Shown piece after piece: positions 62,258-64,000 of a stretch of 64,000 nt of DNA (its first letter is position 1; each line of letters begins with the position of its first letter). Under the pieces are notes generated by a model. The model was not told the DNA's origin, searched no databases, and was given only the letters and a program-made list of their open reading frames with translations. The stretch is taken from assembly GCA_949592205.1 (NCBI GenBank), contig CATIUR010000001.1, positions 333,752,250-333,816,249 on the forward strand. Reading direction: 5' to 3'. The position numbers and the translations under genes are program-made. The DNA comes from Helichrysum umbraculigerum. Lineage: Eukaryota > Streptophyta > Magnoliopsida > Asterales > Asteraceae.

Positions 62258-64000
62258 TTATACAATGAAATCCTCGGATCCGTCAGGTAAAGCTAAAACC
62301 GGAGCCTGACACAACAATTGTTTTAAAGTCTGAAAAGCCGATTCCTGTTGATCACCCCACAGAAATTTTACATCCTTACGAGTTAATTTAGTCAAAGAAC
62401 CTGCAATCTTGGAGAAATCTTTAATAAATTTTCTGTAATAACCTGCCAAACCCAGAAAACTCTTGATCTCTGACGGAGATTTAGGCGATTGCCAATTCAT
62501 GACAGCCTCAATTTTAGATGGATCCACTTTAACCCCATTTTCACAAATGATGTGCCCCAAAAATTGAACTTCACGAAGCCAAAATTCACATTTTGAAAAC
62601 TTAGCATACAATTTCTCTTTTCTCAAGGTGTCAAGAACTAACCGCAAATGTACTTCATGATCAGATTCAGATTTAGAATAAACTAAAATATCATCAATGA
62701 ATACAATGACAAATTTATCGAGAAAAGGCCTACAAACCCTGTTCATCAAATCCATGAAAATTGCTGGAGCATTAGTCAACCCAAAAGGCATAACAAGAAA
62801 TTCATAATGACCATAGCGAGTGCGAAAAGCTGTTTTAGGGATATCCTCCCCACAAACCCGGACTTGGTGATAACCCGATCTCAAGTCTATCTTAGAGAAA
62901 AATGAAGACCCTTGCAATTGATCAAACAATTCATCTATTCGGGGCAAAGGATACTTATTCTTTACGGTCCTCTTATTCAACTCTCTATAATCAATACACA
63001 TACGAAAAGTGCCATCCTTCTTTTTAACAAACAACACAGGAGCACCCCAAGGAGAAGAACTGGGCCTAACAAAACCCTTATCTAATAATTCCTGAATTTG
63101 ATTCATCATTTCACGGATTTCGGAGGGAGCTAATCTATAAGGTGCCTTAGCTACTGGAGTAGAACCAGGAATTAACTCAATTTTATATTCTACTTCTCTA
63201 ACCGGAGGTAAACCAGGTAATTCATCAGGAAAAACATCCGAATACTCAGAAACAACTCGGACATTACTAATGGCTTTCTTTTCTAGCTTAGCATCGACAA
63301 CATAGGCTAAATAAGAATCACACCCTTTAGCTAGAGATTTTCTAGCTTTCATCATAGAGATCAAAGGTATACTACCCCTCTCCCTTTCCCCTCGAGCCAC
63401 GACATATGACTCGCCTGAGATTGGGATTTTTATCAGCTTCTTATGACAATCTATATGAGCTTTATTACGACTCAACCAATCCATGCCTAACACAACATCA
63501 AACCCATGAATAGGCATCAATAGAAAAGAAGTAGGGAAACTATGACCCTCAATCAAAATACTAGCTCCAGTAACCGATGTGGTAACCGAAACTAACTTTC
63601 CATCCGCTACCTCGACCTCAATAGGTTTTGGAATACATGTAGGTGTCAATTTAAGTCTATCACTGAATACCAAGGACATAAAGGAACAATTTGCCCCTGA
63701 ATCAAATAAGGCGCATGCCGGTACTGAATTAATAAGAAAAGTACCAGTTATGAAGTCCTCGGCTACCACCGCTTCATCCACGGTCATTCGAAAAGCCCGA
63801 CCAGTTGGAACTGGAGGATTCTTTCTTTTCTGGCCAGCAGATGATGATGACCCTCCGACCGTTCCCGATTTTTGCTTCCTATCCTCTGGACATGCACTCG
63901 AACGATGCCCTTCCTTGCGACAATTCCAACACACTGGCTTAGGAAAAGGACAATCCTTGATGTCATGACCGAACTGACCACACTTAATACACCTAGCAGT
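62258..64000 (-). CDS. gag-pol: Chromovirus gag C-terminus, protease and RT (partial)
   Basis: The frame is open to the window edge, so the start lies outside. Two zinc knuckles of the CX2CX4HX4C type come first (CIKCGQFGHDIKDC and CWNCRKEGHRSSAC). Protease has ALFDSGANCSFMS (DSG) and GFDVVLGMDWLS. RT has KGFVRPSSSPWGAPVLFVKK, MCIDYRELNK and the catalytic FIDDILVYSKSE, then QFLGHIICENGVKVDPSKIE and the connection to RNase H. It is closed by a TAA at 62,255-62,257 where related proteins have an aromatic residue before CDAS; this is the only break visible. Confidence 0.92.
   Translation of the reverse strand, partial: TARCIKCGQFGHDIKDCPFPKPVCWNCRKEGHRSSACPEDRKQKSGTVGGSSSSAGQKRKNPPVPTGRAFRMTVDEAVVAEDFITGTFLINSVPACALFDSGANCSFMSLVFSDRLKLTPTCIPKPIEVEVADGKLVSVTTSVTGASILIEGHSFPTSFLLMPIHGFDVVLGMDWLSRNKAHIDCHKKLIKIPISGESYVVARGERERGSIPLISMMKARKSLAKGCDSYLAYVVDAKLEKKAISNVRVVSEYSDVFPDELPGLPPVREVEYKIELIPGSTPVAKAPYRLAPSEIREMMNQIQELLDKGFVRPSSSPWGAPVLFVKKKDGTFRMCIDYRELNKRTVKNKYPLPRIDELFDQLQGSSFFSKIDLRSGYHQVRVCGEDIPKTAFRTRYGHYEFLVMPFGLTNAPAIFMDLMNRVCRPFLDKFVIVFIDDILVYSKSESDHEVHLRLVLDTLRKEKLYAKFSKCEFWLREVQFLGHIICENGVKVDPSKIEAVMNWQSPKSPSEIKSFLGLAGYYRKFIKDFSKIAGSLTKLTRKDVKFLWGDQQESAFQTLKQLLCQAPVLALPDGSEDFIV

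Larger units (their letters stand above)
58282..64000 (-). mobile_element. Tekay-like chromovirus, 3' LTR and most of gag-pol
   Basis: The order on the minus strand is gag zinc knuckles, protease, RT, RNase H, integrase with chromodomain, polypurine tract, 3' LTR. It runs off the window on its 5' side. Integrase after RT makes it Ty3-gypsy and the C-terminal chromodomain-like region a chromovirus; the long LTR beginning TGTAACATCC fits the Tekay/Del branch. The only break in the visible coding frame is one nonsense codon. It is inserted in the copia A pol relic. Confidence 0.92.

Overview
The window is plant nuclear DNA built entirely from nested LTR retrotransposons, with no host gene that I can support. 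The plant assignment rests on Ty1-copia, Athila-type Ty3-gypsy and Tekay-like chromovirus proteins, tRNA-Asp and tRNA-iMet type primer binding sites, and LTRs with TATAAATAG promoters. The copia element at 5.4-17.3 kb has a gag and an extra 3' ORF of a kind I recall from daisy-family (Asteraceae) retroelements. Asteraceae is therefore my best guess, from memory and not proven.

Left part (1-18,075). The 3' end of a copia LTR (1-553) abuts a minus-strand chromovirus LTR (554-18,075). Three elements sit in or within that LTR: a solo LTR (746-3683, TSD CGTAT), a Mutator-like foldback/MITE (5326-17,667, 9-bp TSD ATCACAAAA) and, inside the MITE, a complete 11.9-kb copia element on the minus strand (5414-17,300, TSD CGAAC/TGAAC). 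This copia element carries about 4 kb of extra coding sequence after pol, in the env position, preceded by its own TATA box.

Centre (18,076-58,281). The oldest layer is a decayed plus-strand copia element. Its 5' LTR is split by Athila-2 (minus strand, 18,634-53,625, TSD GGTTA) and by a chromovirus solo LTR (53,765-56,064, TSD GGAAT). Athila-2 is itself split twice. Athila-1 (plus strand, 23,991-37,891, TSD CGTCC) is a gag-pro-pol element and Athila-3 (plus strand, 43,296-53,140, TSD GTATA) has no pol. Six insertions have target-site duplications that I read directly at both ends (one with a single mismatch, and the MITE adds a seventh), so the order of events is well supported.

Right part (58,282-64,000). 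This is the 3' LTR and most of gag-pro-pol of a minus-strand Tekay-like chromovirus that runs off the window. One nonsense codon lies between RT and RNase H.

Most interesting content. (1) Athila-2 and Athila-3 lack pol and instead carry a homologous ORF ('ORF2') of unknown function, apparently built from repeated units; it is intact in Athila-3. (2) All three Athila elements share a duplicated hairpin plus TAAGTGTGGGAT module, one copy forming the polypurine tract, and two further noncoding blocks. This suggests that pol-less elements keep the signals needed to be moved in trans by an Athila-1-like partner. (3) LTRs of unrelated families each carry a cluster of short palindromic CpG-rich motifs, in several cases just upstream of the TATA box. 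(4) The minus-strand copia element repeats a CAGTGG/CAGGGG motif in its LTR, before an internal TATA box and even in coding sequence.
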